Shown: positions 45,976-54,339 of the stretch, piece by piece | Numbering within the stretch: position 1 is the stretch's first letter | Layout: every line of letters begins with the position of its first letter | NCBI RefSeq assembly: GCF_021129215.1 | Contig: NZ_JAJOLP010000001.1 | Span: 2,170,001-2,234,000 of the forward strand | Origin: Agromyces sp. S2-1-8 | Lineage (GTDB): Bacteria; Actinomycetota; Actinomycetes; Actinomycetales; Microbacteriaceae | Reading direction: 5' to 3' | Length of the DNA stretch: 64,000 nucleotides | Translations under genes and position numbers: made by a program | The notes under the pieces: model-generated | What the model saw: the letters and a program-made list of their open reading frames with translations, nothing else | Told to the model about the DNA's origin: nothing | Databases searched by the model: none

Positions 45976-47091
45976 ATGACCATCGACCTTCCGCTCCAGG
46001 CCCCGACCGCCGCCGGGCTCATCTGGCAGACCATCCGCAACCCCGAGGCGAAGTCCGACGCCGAGCGCGAGGCGATCCTCGCCGCTCCGGGCTTCGGCCA
46101 GCACTTCACCGATCACATGGTCGACGTGTGCTGGAGCGAGAAGGGCGGCTGGCATCGGCCGCGCGTCTCGCCGTACGGTCCCATCCAGCTCGACCCCGCG
46201 GCCGCCGTGCTGCACTACGCGCAGGAGATCTTCGAGGGCCTCAAGGCCTACCGTCACGCCGACGGCTCGATCCAGACCTTCCGCCCGCAGGCGAACGCCG
46301 CGCGCATGCAGCGCTCGGCCCGCCGCCTCGCGCTGCCCGAGCTGCCCGAGTCGATCTTCCTCGACTCGCTCGCCCAGATCATCTCGGTCGACGGAGCGTG
46401 GGTGCCCTCGGCCGACGAGACGAGCCTGTACCTGCGTCCGTTCATGTTCGCGAAAGAGGCGTTCCTCGGCGTCCGTCCCGCGAAGAAGGTCGCGTACTAC
46501 CTCATCGCGAGCCCGGCCGGGGCGTACTTCCCCGGCGGCGTGCAGCCCGTGAACATCTGGCTCTCGACGAACTACGCCCGCGCCGGCAAGGGCGGCACCG
46601 GTGCCGCCAAGACCGGCGGCAACTACGCGTCGAGCCTGCTGCCGCAGGCCGAGGCGTACGAGAAGGGCTGCCAGCAGGTGCTCTTCCTCGACGACGAGCG
46701 CAACCTGGAAGAGCTCGGCGGCATGAACGTCGTGCTCGTCACGCGCGACGGCCGGCTGCTGACCCCCGAGTCCGACTCGATCCTCGAGGGCATCACGCGC
46801 GACTCGATCCTGCAGCTCGCGCGCGACCGCGGCATCGAGGTCGAAGAGCGCAAGATCTCGATCGACGAGTGGCGCCGGGGGGCCGAGTCGGGCGAGATCA
46901 TCGGCGCGTTCGCGTGCGGCACCGCCGCGGTCGTCGTGCCGATCGGCAAGCTGCTCGCGGACGACTTCGAGATCGTGCACGAGGGCGACGCCGCGACGGA
47001 GCTCGCGATGTCGCTGCGCGACGAGCTCACGGGCATCCAGTACGGCCGCGTCGAAGACCGTCACGGCTGGATGGTGCGGCTCGACGCGTGA
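45976..47091 (+). CDS. ilvE: Branched-chain amino-acid aminotransferase
   Basis: This 371-residue fold-type IV PLP enzyme catalyses the last step for Leu/Ile/Val. The [22 protein letters not shown] segment, [14 protein letters not shown], catalytic Lys in [19 protein letters not shown], and the PLP-phosphate region [23 protein letters not shown] are visible. It belongs to the longer IlvE subgroup usual in actinobacteria. GAGAGAGGG precedes ATG 45976. The stop overlaps the next GTG (GTGA). Confidence 0.96.
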   Translation: MTIDLPLQAPTAAGLIWQTIRNPEAKSDAEREAILAAPGFGQHFTDHMVDVCWSEKGGWHRPRVSPYGPIQLDPAAAVLHYAQEIFEGLKAYRHADGSIQTFRPQANAARMQRSARRLALPELPESIFLDSLAQIISVDGAWVPSADETSLYLRPFMFAKEAFLGVRPAKKVAYYLIASPAGAYFPGGVQPVNIWLSTNYARAGKGGTGAAKTGGNYASSLLPQAEAYEKGCQQVLFLDDERNLEELGGMNVVLVTRDGRLLTPESDSILEGITRDSILQLARDRGIEVEERKISIDEWRRGAESGEIIGAFACGTAAVVVPIGKLLADDFEIVHEGDAATELAMSLRDELTGIQYGRVEDRHGWMVRLDA

Positions 47092-47579
47092 CCGAGGCGT
47101 CCTCCTCCTCGTCGGCGCCTGCGGATGAGACGGTGACGGCCGGATCGATCGCGATCCGGTCGTTCGCCGTCGGCGACACCGAGGCGGTGGTCGCGCTCTG
47201 GCGCGCAGCGGGTCTCGTGAAGCCGTGGAACGACCCCTACCTCGACGTCGAGCGCAAGCTCTCGGTGCAGCCCGAGCTGTTCCTGGTCGCGGTGGCCGGC
47301 GATCCCGCCGCCGGCCGCGTGGTCGGCACGGCGATGGTCGGCTACGAGGGGCACCGCGGGTGGGTCAACTACCTCGCTGTCGCCGACCCGGCCCGCGGCA
47401 CGGGACTCGGGCGAGCGCTCATGGACGAGGCCGAGCGCCGGCTCATCGAGCGCGGCTGCCCCAAGGTCAACCTGCAGGTGCGCACGTCGAACACCGAGGT
47501 GATCGCCTTCTACGAGCGGCTCGGCTACGTGATCGACGACGCGGTGAGCCTCGGCAAGCGGCTGATCCCCGACGGCTGA
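47088..47579 (+). CDS. GNAT-family N-acetyltransferase (YpeA-like)
   Basis: This 163-residue protein is translationally coupled to ilvE by a GTGA overlap. The acetyl-CoA loop reads [23 protein letters not shown], preceded by strand [11 protein letters not shown] and followed by [20 protein letters not shown]. The [31 protein letters not shown] start resembles YpeA. The first ~20 residues are Ser-rich. The substrate is unknown; coupling to ilvE hints at a small amine or amino acid (inference). Confidence 0.85.
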   Translation: MTEASSSSSAPADETVTAGSIAIRSFAVGDTEAVVALWRAAGLVKPWNDPYLDVERKLSVQPELFLVAVAGDPAAGRVVGTAMVGYEGHRGWVNYLAVADPARGTGLGRALMDEAERRLIERGCPKVNLQVRTSNTEVIAFYERLGYVIDDAVSLGKRLIPDG

Positions 47580-47635
47580 GCCGGTCGGGCCGCTGCGTCG
47601 CCCCGCCGGCGTGCCCGGTGGTCGGCACGCTCATC

Positions 47636-47689
47636 GAGTCGCCGAAGCATGCTCTTCTTCGCGTCATGAGCAGCACTGTTCGGCGACTC
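47636..47689. terminator. Inverted repeat downstream of leuB-ilvE-GNAT
   Basis: GAGTCGCCGAA and TTCGGCGACTC are perfect 11-bp arms separated by 32 nt, which include a weaker inner TGCTC/GAGCA pair. There is no T tract. It may be the terminator of the leuB unit. Confidence 0.45.
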
Positions 47690-47710
47690 GGCGGGCGAAG
47701 ACCGCGCCGA

Positions 47711-47724
47711 TAGGCTTGACGTCA
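47711..47724 (+). promoter_or_regulatory. Leaderless-type promoter of FAH hydrolase
   Basis: TAGGCT (47711-47716), 7 nt, then ATG 47724. No ribosome site is present. Confidence 0.55.
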
Positions 47725-48497
47725 TGAAGATCGCGCGGTTCAGCCACGGTGAGACCATCTCGTTCGGCGTCGTCGACGAAGAGGAGCACGAGCTCGTCGT
47801 GTTGAAGGCCGACCCGATGTTCGCCGGCTACGAGCCGACGGGCGAGCGGGTTCCGCTGACCGAGGCGAAGCTGCTGGCGCCCGTGATCCCGCGGTCGAAG
47901 GTCATCGCGGTCGGCAAGAACTACCGCGACCACGCGGCCGAGATGGGTGGCGAGGCGCCCGCCGAGCCGCTGCTCTTCCTGAAGCCGAACACCTCGGTGA
48001 TCGGCCCCGGCGACGCGATCGTGCTGCCGAGGCAGAGCGAGCAGGTCGAGCACGAGGGCGAGCTCGCGGTCGTCATCGGGCGCATCGCGAAGAACGTGAG
48101 CGAAGCCGACGCCGACCAAGTGATCTTCGGCTACACCATCGCGAACGACGTGACGGCCCGCGACCTGCAGCGCCGCGACGGCCAGTGGACCCGCGCGAAG
48201 GGCTTCGACTCGTTCTGCCCGCTCGGCCCGGTCATCGACACCGACGTCGACTTCGCGGCCGGCACGATCGAGACCAGCGTCAACGGCGAACGCCGCCAGG
48301 ACGGGCGACTGGCCGACCTCGTGCACTCGGTGCCCGCGATCGTCGCGTACGCCTCGAGCGTGTTCACGCTGCTGCCGGGCGACGTCATCCTCACGGGCAC
48401 GCCCGCGGGCGTCGGCCCGATCGTCGACGGCGACACGGTCGAAGTCACGATCTCAGGGCTCGGCAGCCTCTCGAACCCGGTGCGCGCCGCGCAGTAG
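47724..48497 (+). CDS. Fumarylacetoacetate hydrolase family protein
   Basis: This 257-residue metal-dependent enzyme has VIAVGKNYRDHAAEMG, the metal ligands in EHEGELAVVIG, GYTIANDVTARDLQRRDGQWTRAKGFDSFCPLGP and LLPGDVILTGTPAGVGP. Members hydrolyse or decarboxylate 2-keto dicarboxylates such as acylpyruvates and oxaloacetate. The exact substrate is unclear. Its place between leuB-ilvE and gltX appears to be a common actinobacterial gene order (recollection, not tested). Confidence 0.88.
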   Translation: MKIARFSHGETISFGVVDEEEHELVVLKADPMFAGYEPTGERVPLTEAKLLAPVIPRSKVIAVGKNYRDHAAEMGGEAPAEPLLFLKPNTSVIGPGDAIVLPRQSEQVEHEGELAVVIGRIAKNVSEADADQVIFGYTIANDVTARDLQRRDGQWTRAKGFDSFCPLGPVIDTDVDFAAGTIETSVNGERRQDGRLADLVHSVPAIVAYASSVFTLLPGDVILTGTPAGVGPIVDGDTVEVTISGLGSLSNPVRAAQ

Positions 48498-48509
48498 GCG
48501 AGTCGGGGC

Positions 48510-49031
48510 ATGGGTGCGGCGAGCGGGGAGCGGCGAGACATCCGCGACCGCGACGATCTCGCCGCGCTGATCGGGGCGTTCTACCGTCGTGCGTTCGCGG
48601 ACCCGCTCATCGGCCCCATCTTCACCGACGTCGCGCACATGGACCTCGACCACCACCTGCCGATCATGTGCGACTTCTGGGAGACGGTGCTGTTCGACAC
48701 CGGTGCCTACCGCCGCAACGCGCTCGCGCTGCACGTCGCGATGCACGCGAAGGCGTCGCTCGGCGCACCCGAGTTCGATCGCTGGCTCGAGCTGTGGAAC
48801 GCCGAGGTCGATGCCCGTTTCGCCGGCCCCACCGCCGGACGGGCGAAGACGCAGGCGCAGCGGATCGCCGCATCGATCCGGCGACGCCTCGAGGGCGGAT
48901 CGGGCTCGATGCACGAGACCATCACCACTCGCGAACGCCTCGAGGCGGCGGGCATGATCGATGCACCCGACGGCTCGGGCGCCGATGCCGAACGGCTCAG
49001 CCGACGCCGAGCGGGCTGCGTGAGCCGGTGA
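48510..49031 (+). CDS. Group III truncated haemoglobin
   Basis: This 173-residue protein has a small globin fold of the trHb3 group: LIGAFYRRAFADPLIGPIFTDVA, HHLPIMCDFWETVLFDTGAYRRNALALHVAMHAKASLGAPEFDRWLELW. Group III globins have unclear roles in oxygen or NO chemistry. Residues ~1-125 are the globin; the Gly/Arg-rich C-terminus is extra. The last 35 nt overlap the convergent aminotransferase gene, so transcripts are complementary there. It begins 12 nt after the FAH gene and is probably co-transcribed. Confidence 0.85.
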   Translation: MGAASGERRDIRDRDDLAALIGAFYRRAFADPLIGPIFTDVAHMDLDHHLPIMCDFWETVLFDTGAYRRNALALHVAMHAKASLGAPEFDRWLELWNAEVDARFAGPTAGRAKTQAQRIAASIRRRLEGGSGSMHETITTRERLEAAGMIDAPDGSGADAERLSRRRAGCVSR

Positions 49032-50052
49032 CCGCGTCGGCGGCGAGGGCGACATCCTCTTCGTCGTTCCAGAGGTGGAACGCGACCCGCGCCCGACCTG
49101 CGCGCCCCGACGCGACGAGCCCGGCCGCGGTCAGCGCGGCGAGGTCGCACCCGGTCTCGTCGGGCCAGGTCACGATGGCCGAGTCGGATGCCTCGAGCCC
49201 GAGCCGCTCGCGGAACGCGTTCGCGAGCCCGACATCGTGGCGCCGCACCGCCCGCAGGTCGAGCGACGCGGCGAACCCGAGCGCCGCCTCGGCACCGGCC
49301 CAGGCATGCCACGCGGGGGAGACCTCGAACCGGCGCGCGCCCTCGGCGAGGTGCAGCTCGGGCCCGTAGCACGACGCCCACGGGTCGGCGCCCGAGTACC
49401 ATCCCGCGGTGTGCGGGGTGAATTCGGCGACCGCGCGGTCGGAGAACGCCGCGAAGGCCGCACCGCGCGGTGCGCCGAGCCACTTGTACGCGTGGCAGAC
49501 GACGAGGTCGCCGGCGACCTCGTCGGTCGGCATCCAGCCGGTCGCCTGGGTCGTGTCGACGAGCGTCAGCGCGCCGGCCGCCCGGGCGGCAGCGGCGATG
49601 GATGCCTCGTCGGCGACCTCCCCGGTCGCCGACTGCACGAGCGAGTAGGAGACGAGCCAGGTCGACGTCGAGATCGCGTCCGCGAGGGCGTCGAGCGGCA
49701 CGTGGCGCACTCGGAGGTCGCCCCGGGCGAGGAATGGTGCGACGACCGACGAGAAGTCGCCGTCGACGCAGAGGATCTCGGCACCGGCCGGCGCCGACGC
49801 GGCGGCGAGCCCGGCGAACACCGAGACCTGCGAGCCGGTCGCCACGCGCTCGGCCGCGGTGCCGAGCAGCGCGGCAGCGTGACCGCGCGCCCGCTCGAGA
49901 GTCGCCGAGTAGTCGGCGGCGCTCGCGGTGCCGGTGGCCCACCTCTCCAGGTCGCGGCGCACGGCGTCGCGGGTCACATCGGCGGGAAGTCCCAGCGTGC
50001 AGGCGGCCAGATAGCCGCGGCCGGCGGCGAAGCGGTCTCCGAGTTCGAGCAT
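48997..50052 (-). CDS. Class V aminotransferase family PLP enzyme
   Basis: This 351-residue fold-type I enzyme has PLP-phosphate and cofactor contacts in VATGSQVSVFAGLAA, the Asp in LVDTTQATGW and the Schiff-base Lys in CHAYKWLGAPRGAAF. The W-Y-S-G-A-D-P-W-A-S-C-Y segment resembles kynureninase/cysteine-desulfurase-like members. The substrate is unknown. It is divergent from a LysR regulator starting at 50134; the 81-nt AT-rich gap probably holds both promoters and the LysR site. Confidence 0.83.
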   Translation of the reverse strand: MLELGDRFAAGRGYLAACTLGLPADVTRDAVRRDLERWATGTASAADYSATLERARGHAAALLGTAAERVATGSQVSVFAGLAAASAPAGAEILCVDGDFSSVVAPFLARGDLRVRHVPLDALADAISTSTWLVSYSLVQSATGEVADEASIAAAARAAGALTLVDTTQATGWMPTDEVAGDLVVCHAYKWLGAPRGAAFAAFSDRAVAEFTPHTAGWYSGADPWASCYGPELHLAEGARRFEVSPAWHAWAGAEAALGFAASLDLRAVRRHDVGLANAFRERLGLEASDSAIVTWPDETGCDLAALTAAGLVASGRAGRARVAFHLWNDEEDVALAADAVTGSRSPLGVG

Positions 50053-50121
50053 GCCTCCAGCCTCGACGTCCGAGAATCATTCGACAAGGCCCAGTGATCG
50101 ATGATATGCATAACGTCCGAT

Positions 50122-50134
50122 TATGATTACGACA
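50122..50134 (+). promoter_or_regulatory. Leaderless-type promoter of LysR gene
   Basis: TATGAT (50122-50127), 6 nt, then ATG 50134. The surrounding 50095-50133 is AT-rich and includes ATGCAT; it is a likely LysR binding region for the divergent pair. Confidence 0.55.
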
Positions 50135-51081
50135 TGTCGGACGCCTCGATCGAAGCCCTCGCCGCCGCCCTCGACCTGCAGACCGTGCGGGTCGTGCGCC
50201 GCATCGCCGAGCACGGCTCGCTCACGGCCGCAGCTGAGGCGCTCGGCTACAGCCAGCCCGCCGTGAGCCAGCAGCTGCGCCGCTTCGAGGAGCGCACCGG
50301 CATCGCCCTCGTCGAACGCGTGGGCCGAGGCATCCGCCTCACCCAATCGGGCCGGGTGCTCGCCCGCCACGCGAACGCCGTCGCGACCGCGCTCGAAGCG
50401 GCCGCGGGCGAGCTCGCCGAACTCCGGGGACTCCGTGCCGGACGGGTGCGCCTCGTCGCGTTCCCGTCGGCGTCGGCCACGCTCGTGCCCCGACTCATCG
50501 CCGCCCTCGCGGCCGAGCATCCCGGCGTCACGGTGACCTACGTCGAGGCGGAGCCCCCCGAGGCCGTCGCCGCCGTGCGCGGCGACCGGGCCGACGTGGC
50601 GATCACCTTCAGCTACCCGGGCGACCGCGACGACCCGCACCGGGCGAGCGCGCGCGGTCTCGACGTGCGCAGCTACGGCGACGAGCCGATGCGGCTCGTG
50701 CTGCCCACGGGGCATGCGGCCGCGGCATCCGAGACGATCGATCTGGCCGAGCTGGGGGAGGAGCCGTGGATCGCGGGCTGCCCGCGGTGCCGCGGCCACC
50801 TGCTCGAACTCGCCGGCGCCGCCGGGTTCACGCCGCGCATCGCGTTCGAGACCGACAACTTCGTCGCCGTCGAGGGCATGGTCGCGCAGGGGCTCGGCGT
50901 CGCGCTGCTGCCGGCGCTCGCGCTCGCCGCGTCGCCGAGGCATCCGGGGGTCGTCACGCGGCCGACGGCCCGCGCCGACGTGCGGTCGCTGCATCTGGTG
51001 ACCGCCAAGGGCGCCGACCGGGTGCCCGCCGTCGCGGCGGCGCTGTCGGCGCTGGCCGCGCTGGCGGGTCACGAGGGCTGA
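50134..51081 (+). CDS. LysR-family transcriptional regulator
   Basis: This 315-residue protein has its HTH at residues ~10-70 ([55 protein letters not shown]) and an effector domain. ATG 50134 fits the TATGAT box; an in-frame ATG at 50101 lies upstream of that box and is rejected. It is divergent from the class V aminotransferase, its likely target. Two GAGGCATCCG words occur inside (50327 encoding RGIR, 50937 encoding RHP) in different frames. Confidence 0.88.
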   Translation: MSDASIEALAAALDLQTVRVVRRIAEHGSLTAAAEALGYSQPAVSQQLRRFEERTGIALVERVGRGIRLTQSGRVLARHANAVATALEAAAGELAELRGLRAGRVRLVAFPSASATLVPRLIAALAAEHPGVTVTYVEAEPPEAVAAVRGDRADVAITFSYPGDRDDPHRASARGLDVRSYGDEPMRLVLPTGHAAAASETIDLAELGEEPWIAGCPRCRGHLLELAGAAGFTPRIAFETDNFVAVEGMVAQGLGVALLPALALAASPRHPGVVTRPTARADVRSLHLVTAKGADRVPAVAAALSALAALAGHEG

Positions 51082-51121
51082 GCGCGCCACCCCGGCACCG
51101 CGAACCCACCGCCCGCGTCGG

Positions 51122-51135
51122 TACCATTGAGCCGA
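51122..51135 (+). promoter_or_regulatory. Leaderless-type promoter of gltX
   Basis: TACCAT (51122-51127), 7 nt, then ATG 51135. No ribosome site is present. Confidence 0.45.
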
Positions 51136-52649
51136 TGTCCGATTCAGCTCACCCCGTCACCCAGGCCACCGGCAGCGACATCCGTGTGCGCTTCTGCCCT
51201 TCACCGACCGGAACCCCGCACGTGGGTCTCGTGCGCACCGCCCTCTTCAACTGGGCGTACGCGCGGCACACCGGCGGCACGTTCGTGTTCCGCATCGAAG
51301 ACACCGACGCCGCGCGCGACAGCGAGGAGAGCTACGAGCAGATCCTCGACGCGCTGACCTGGCTCGGCCTCTCGTGGGACGAGGGCGTCGGTGTCGGCGG
51401 CCCGCACGAGCCGTACCGCCAGTCGATGCGAGGCGACATCTACGCCGGCGTCATCGAGAAGCTGAAGGCGGCCGGCCATCTCTACGAGTCGTTCTCGACC
51501 GCCGAAGAGATCGACGCCCGCAACGAGGCCGCCGGCCGGCCGAAGCAGTTCGGCTACGACAACTTCGACCGCGACCTGACGGAGCAGCAGCGGGCCGCGT
51601 TCCGAGCCGAGGGGCGACAGCCCGCGCTGCGCCTGCGGGTGCCCGAGGTCGAGCTCGGCTTCGACGACCTCGTGCGCGGACGCATCGACTTCCCGGCGGG
51701 TTCGACCACCGACTTCGTGCTCGTGCGCCCCAACGGCGCCCCGCTCTACACGCTCGTGAACCCCGTCGACGACGCGCTCATGGGCATCACGCACGTGCTG
51801 CGCGGCGAAGACCTGCTCTCGTCGACGCCGCGCCAGATCGCGCTCTACCGCGCGCTCATCGACATCGGCGTGACGACGTTCATCCCGCGGTTCGGCCACC
51901 TGCCCTACGTCATGGGCGAGGGCAACAAGAAGCTCTCGAAGCGCGACCCCGAGTCGAACCTGTTCCACCACCGCGACCGCGGGTTCATCCCCGAGGGGCT
52001 GCTGAACTACCTGGCGCTGCTCGGCTGGGGCTTCTCGGCCGACCGAGACGTGTTCAGCCGCGACGAGCTCGTCGCCGCGTTCGACGTCGAGAACGTCAAC
52101 CCGAACCCCGCGCGCTTCGACCTCAAGAAGGCCGAGGCGATCAACGGCGACCACATCCGCCAGCTCTCGGCCGACGACTTCGCAGCCCGCACCGTGCCGT
52201 ACCTGCAGGCCGCGGGCGTCGCCTCGACGCCGATCTCGGCGGCCGAGGAGTCGGTGCTCGCCGAGGCGGCCCCGCTCGTGCAGGAGCGCATCGCCCTGCT
52301 GGGCGAGGCGCCCGGCATGCTCGGCTTCCTGTTCACGGATGCCTCGGGGCTCGAGTACGACGAGGCCGCCGTCGGCGGCCTGCCGGCCGACGCTTCCGCC
52401 GTGCTCTCGGCTGCCCGCGACGCCCTCGACGCGCTGCCCGCCTCGGCCTGGAACACCGCCGAGATCGAGGAGGCGCTGCGCGCCGCCCTCATCGACGGTC
52501 TCGGGCTGAAGCCCCGCGTGGCCTTCGGCCCCGTGCGCACCGCCGTCTCGGGCCGCCGCGTCTCGCCGCCGCTGTTCGAGTCGATGCAGATCCTCGGCAA
52601 GGTCGACTCGCTCGCGCGCATCGACCGCCTGGCGGCGCTCGTCGGCTGA
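51135..52649 (+). CDS. gltX: Glutamyl-tRNA synthetase
   Basis: This 504-residue class I synthetase has the HIGH-like segment [19 protein letters not shown] (~23-41), the KMSKS-like KLSKR (~266-270) and GluRS family blocks ([54 protein letters not shown]). The C-terminal anticodon-binding helical domain is complete. In bacteria without GlnRS it is non-discriminating and also charges tRNA-Gln, later amidated by GatCAB; a tRNA-Gln gene lies 214 nt downstream. A repeat element separates the two. Confidence 0.96.
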   Translation: MSDSAHPVTQATGSDIRVRFCPSPTGTPHVGLVRTALFNWAYARHTGGTFVFRIEDTDAARDSEESYEQILDALTWLGLSWDEGVGVGGPHEPYRQSMRGDIYAGVIEKLKAAGHLYESFSTAEEIDARNEAAGRPKQFGYDNFDRDLTEQQRAAFRAEGRQPALRLRVPEVELGFDDLVRGRIDFPAGSTTDFVLVRPNGAPLYTLVNPVDDALMGITHVLRGEDLLSSTPRQIALYRALIDIGVTTFIPRFGHLPYVMGEGNKKLSKRDPESNLFHHRDRGFIPEGLLNYLALLGWGFSADRDVFSRDELVAAFDVENVNPNPARFDLKKAEAINGDHIRQLSADDFAARTVPYLQAAGVASTPISAAEESVLAEAAPLVQERIALLGEAPGMLGFLFTDASGLEYDEAAVGGLPADASAVLSAARDALDALPASAWNTAEIEEALRAALIDGLGLKPRVAFGPVRTAVSGRRVSPPLFESMQILGKVDSLARIDRLAALVG

Positions 52650-52663
52650 CGCTCGTATTCGTC

Positions 52664-52694
52664 GGTCGAGCAGCGCGAAGCGCGTATCGAGACC
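52664..52694. repeat. Intergenic hairpin repeat, copy C
   Basis: GGTCGAGCAGCGC ... GCGCGTATCGAGACC, with a central GCGC-GAA-GCGC stem. It has the same consensus as copies A (28246) and B (36264). It lies between gltX and tRNA-Gln. The rest of 52695-52863 holds no gene. Confidence 0.65.
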
Positions 52695-52863
52695 ACGAGT
52701 TCCGGGGGTGCTCTCCCGCGATCTTCACCGCTTTCGCGGCACGGATCTTGCGGAGCTGCACCCTCGGAACCCGGCACGATCGGGTGAGACCGGCTCAGTT
52801 TGGCTGCGGCGGGCGGGTAGGCTACAGTTGACTCTCGGCCCGAGAACCTCGGTTTCGGGCCAT

Positions 52864-52938
52864 TGGGGTATGGTGTAATTGGCAACACGGCTGATTCTGG
52901 TTCAGTTGTTCTTGGTTCGAGTCCAGGTACCCCAGCCA
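52864..52938 (+). tRNA. tRNA-Gln (CTG)
   Basis: 75 nt with encoded CCA. Acceptor UGGGGUA pairs with UACCCCA, with U1-A72 as usual for bacterial tRNA-Gln and G as discriminator. The anticodon loop TTCTGGT carries CTG at 52897-52899. Confidence 0.96.
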
Positions 52939-52943
52939 TACGA

Positions 52944-52984
52944 GAAGCCCGGAATACCGCGGAAGTAGCGGTCATCCGGGCTTC
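52944..52984 (+). terminator. Hairpin terminator after tRNA-Gln
   Basis: GAAGCCCGGA/TCCGGGCTTC (10 bp) with an inner ACCGC/GCGGT pair. It contains the last 13 nt of the convergent GNAT gene. Confidence 0.8.
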
Positions 52985-53676
52985 AGTGGTTTCCGGGTTC
53001 GATCAGGCCCTTCGCTTGTGAAGTGGGCCGGCAGAGTCCCCGCGCCGGCGATCGTCGTGTCGTGCCAGTCGGTCTCGCGCATCGCATAGACGACGGTGTC
53101 GGCCCAAGCGCCCTTGAACCAGAGTTCCTCGATGAAGTGTGCTTCCTGGCGCATCCCGAGCCTCCGGCAGAGCGCTACGGATGCGTCGTTCCGTGGGTCG
53201 ACCTCGGCGATGACCCGGTGCAGGCCGATGGTCGCGAAGCTCATCCGCAGCAACTCCGCCGCAGCCTCGGTGGCGTATCCCAGCCCTTGATGGTCTGGGT
53301 GCAACGCCCAGCCGATCTCGGCGCAAGAGTGCTCGACGGTCTTCAGTGAGAAGTAGAGATCGCCGATGACTTGACCGTCGGCTCGGCGCTCCACTGCGAG
53401 TTCGAGAGATTCACCTTCGCGCTCGAGTGTCGTGCGTTGCGACCACTTTGCAATCTTCTCTGAGACGGTGCGATGATCACGCGGCTCGTAGAGCAAATAC
53501 TCGCAGACATCGGTCCTCGACTGATAAGCGTGCACGGCATCGACGTCTGCGTCGGTCATGATGCGGAGGCGCAAACGTTCGGTGAGGGCCTCCTCGAACC
53601 GGAACGGGATGCGAAGCTCAGGACCGGCGGCGGCCTCGGACCAGCGTTGAGGCTGCGGATGATCGTTGATCCCCAT
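52972..53676 (-). CDS. RimJ/RimL-type GNAT acetyltransferase
   Basis: The 234-residue product has the pattern LTERLRLRIMTDADVDAVHAYQSRTDVCEYL, then EIGWALHPDHQGLGYATEAAAELLRMSFATIGLHRVIAEVDPRNDASVALCRRLGM (acetyl-CoA loop QGLGYA). It is a family that acetylates protein N-termini, aminoglycosides or small amines. GC content and third-position G/C are visibly lower than in neighbours, and it abuts a tRNA gene, both suggesting recent acquisition. Its stop lies inside the tRNA-Gln terminator stem. TACGAT (53688-53683) lies 6 nt before ATG. Confidence 0.85.
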   Translation of the reverse strand: MGINDHPQPQRWSEAAAGPELRIPFRFEEALTERLRLRIMTDADVDAVHAYQSRTDVCEYLLYEPRDHRTVSEKIAKWSQRTTLEREGESLELAVERRADGQVIGDLYFSLKTVEHSCAEIGWALHPDHQGLGYATEAAAELLRMSFATIGLHRVIAEVDPRNDASVALCRRLGMRQEAHFIEELWFKGAWADTVVYAMRETDWHDTTIAGAGTLPAHFTSEGPDRTRKPLKPG

Positions 53677-53688
53677 TGTGCGATCGTA
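53677..53688 (-). promoter_or_regulatory. Leaderless-type promoter of GNAT gene
   Basis: On the minus strand TACGAT (53688-53683), 6 nt, then ATG 53676. Confidence 0.5.
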
Positions 53689-53718
53689 CTCATCGGCGCA
53701 CCCTCACCCGCTCGAAAA

Positions 53719-53756
53719 GATGCACAAGAAGACTTGTACAAATACACTTGTGCATC
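53719..53756. promoter_or_regulatory. 38-bp symmetric operator upstream of ArsR-MFS
   Basis: The outer arms GATGCACAAG and CTTGTGCATC (10 bp, perfect) flank an exactly centred TTGTACAA (53734-53741). All parts share the CTTGTRCA half-site. It sits between the divergent GNAT gene and the ArsR promoter box and is very likely the ArsR-type repressor site. Confidence 0.7.
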
Positions 53757-53770
53757 TATCGTGAAGGGCA
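53757..53770 (+). promoter_or_regulatory. Leaderless-type promoter of ArsR gene
   Basis: TATCGT (53757-53762), 7 nt, then ATG 53770. The operator ends immediately upstream. Confidence 0.5.
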
Positions 53771-54339
53771 TGGAACCCATCCAGGAGCCCGACGGCATCC
53801 GCGACGTCGTCGACGTCGATGTGCTGAAGGCGTTCACGCACCCGCTGCGCAACCATCTGTACGACCTGCTCTCGGTCGACGGTCCGGCGACGGTCTCGAT
53901 GCTCGCCGAGAAGGCCGGCGTCGCGATCGGGAGTGCCAGCCACCACCTCGGCATCCTCGCGCGAGCCGGCCTCATCGTCGAGGCGCCCGAGCTCGCGCGC
54001 GACGCTCGCGAGCACTGGTGGCAACGTGCCCAGCGCGGCATCCGCTGGTCGTCGACGGCGTTCACCGATCCCGCGGCGCGCGTCGTCGCCGATGCGATCG
54101 AAGAGCAGATGCTCGAGCAGCAGCATGCCCAGGCCCGCCAGTGGCTCGCCGAGCGCGATGATCGGCCCGAATGGGCCGAGGTCGCGTTCGCGCACCAGTC
54201 GCGGCTGTGGCTCACGGCCGACGAGGCGACCGAACTCGGCGAGGCGCTCGAGGCCGTGCTGCGCTCGTTCGCCGGGCGCGAGCGCGAAGGGCGGGAGGCC
54301 GTACTCGTGTGGGCGCGCGCATTCCCGAACCACCCATGA
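53770..54339 (+). CDS. ArsR-type helix-turn-helix regulator
   Basis: This 189-residue protein has a winged helix at residues ~15-80 (VDVLKAFTHPLRNHLYDLLSVDGPATVSMLAEKAGVAIGSASHHLGILARAGLIVEAPELARDAREHWWQR) and a longer helical C-terminus with no cysteine metal site. It therefore probably senses an organic ligand, not a metal. ATG 53770 is 7 nt after TATCGT; GTG 53761 is less likely. The stop overlaps the MFS start (ATGA). It probably represses itself and the exporter through the 38-bp palindrome. Confidence 0.87.
   Translation: MEPIQEPDGIRDVVDVDVLKAFTHPLRNHLYDLLSVDGPATVSMLAEKAGVAIGSASHHLGILARAGLIVEAPELARDAREHWWQRAQRGIRWSSTAFTDPAARVVADAIEEQMLEQQHAQARQWLAERDDRPEWAEVAFAHQSRLWLTADEATELGEALEAVLRSFAGREREGREAVLVWARAFPNHP

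Noticed and set aside
52864..53676. tRNA-associated integrative element
   Set aside because: No integrase, no second copy of the tRNA 3' end, only one odd gene.
53473..53769. In-frame upstream extension of the ArsR gene
   Set aside because: It would run antisense through the GNAT gene and across the operator and -10 box; ATG 53770 fits the promoter.
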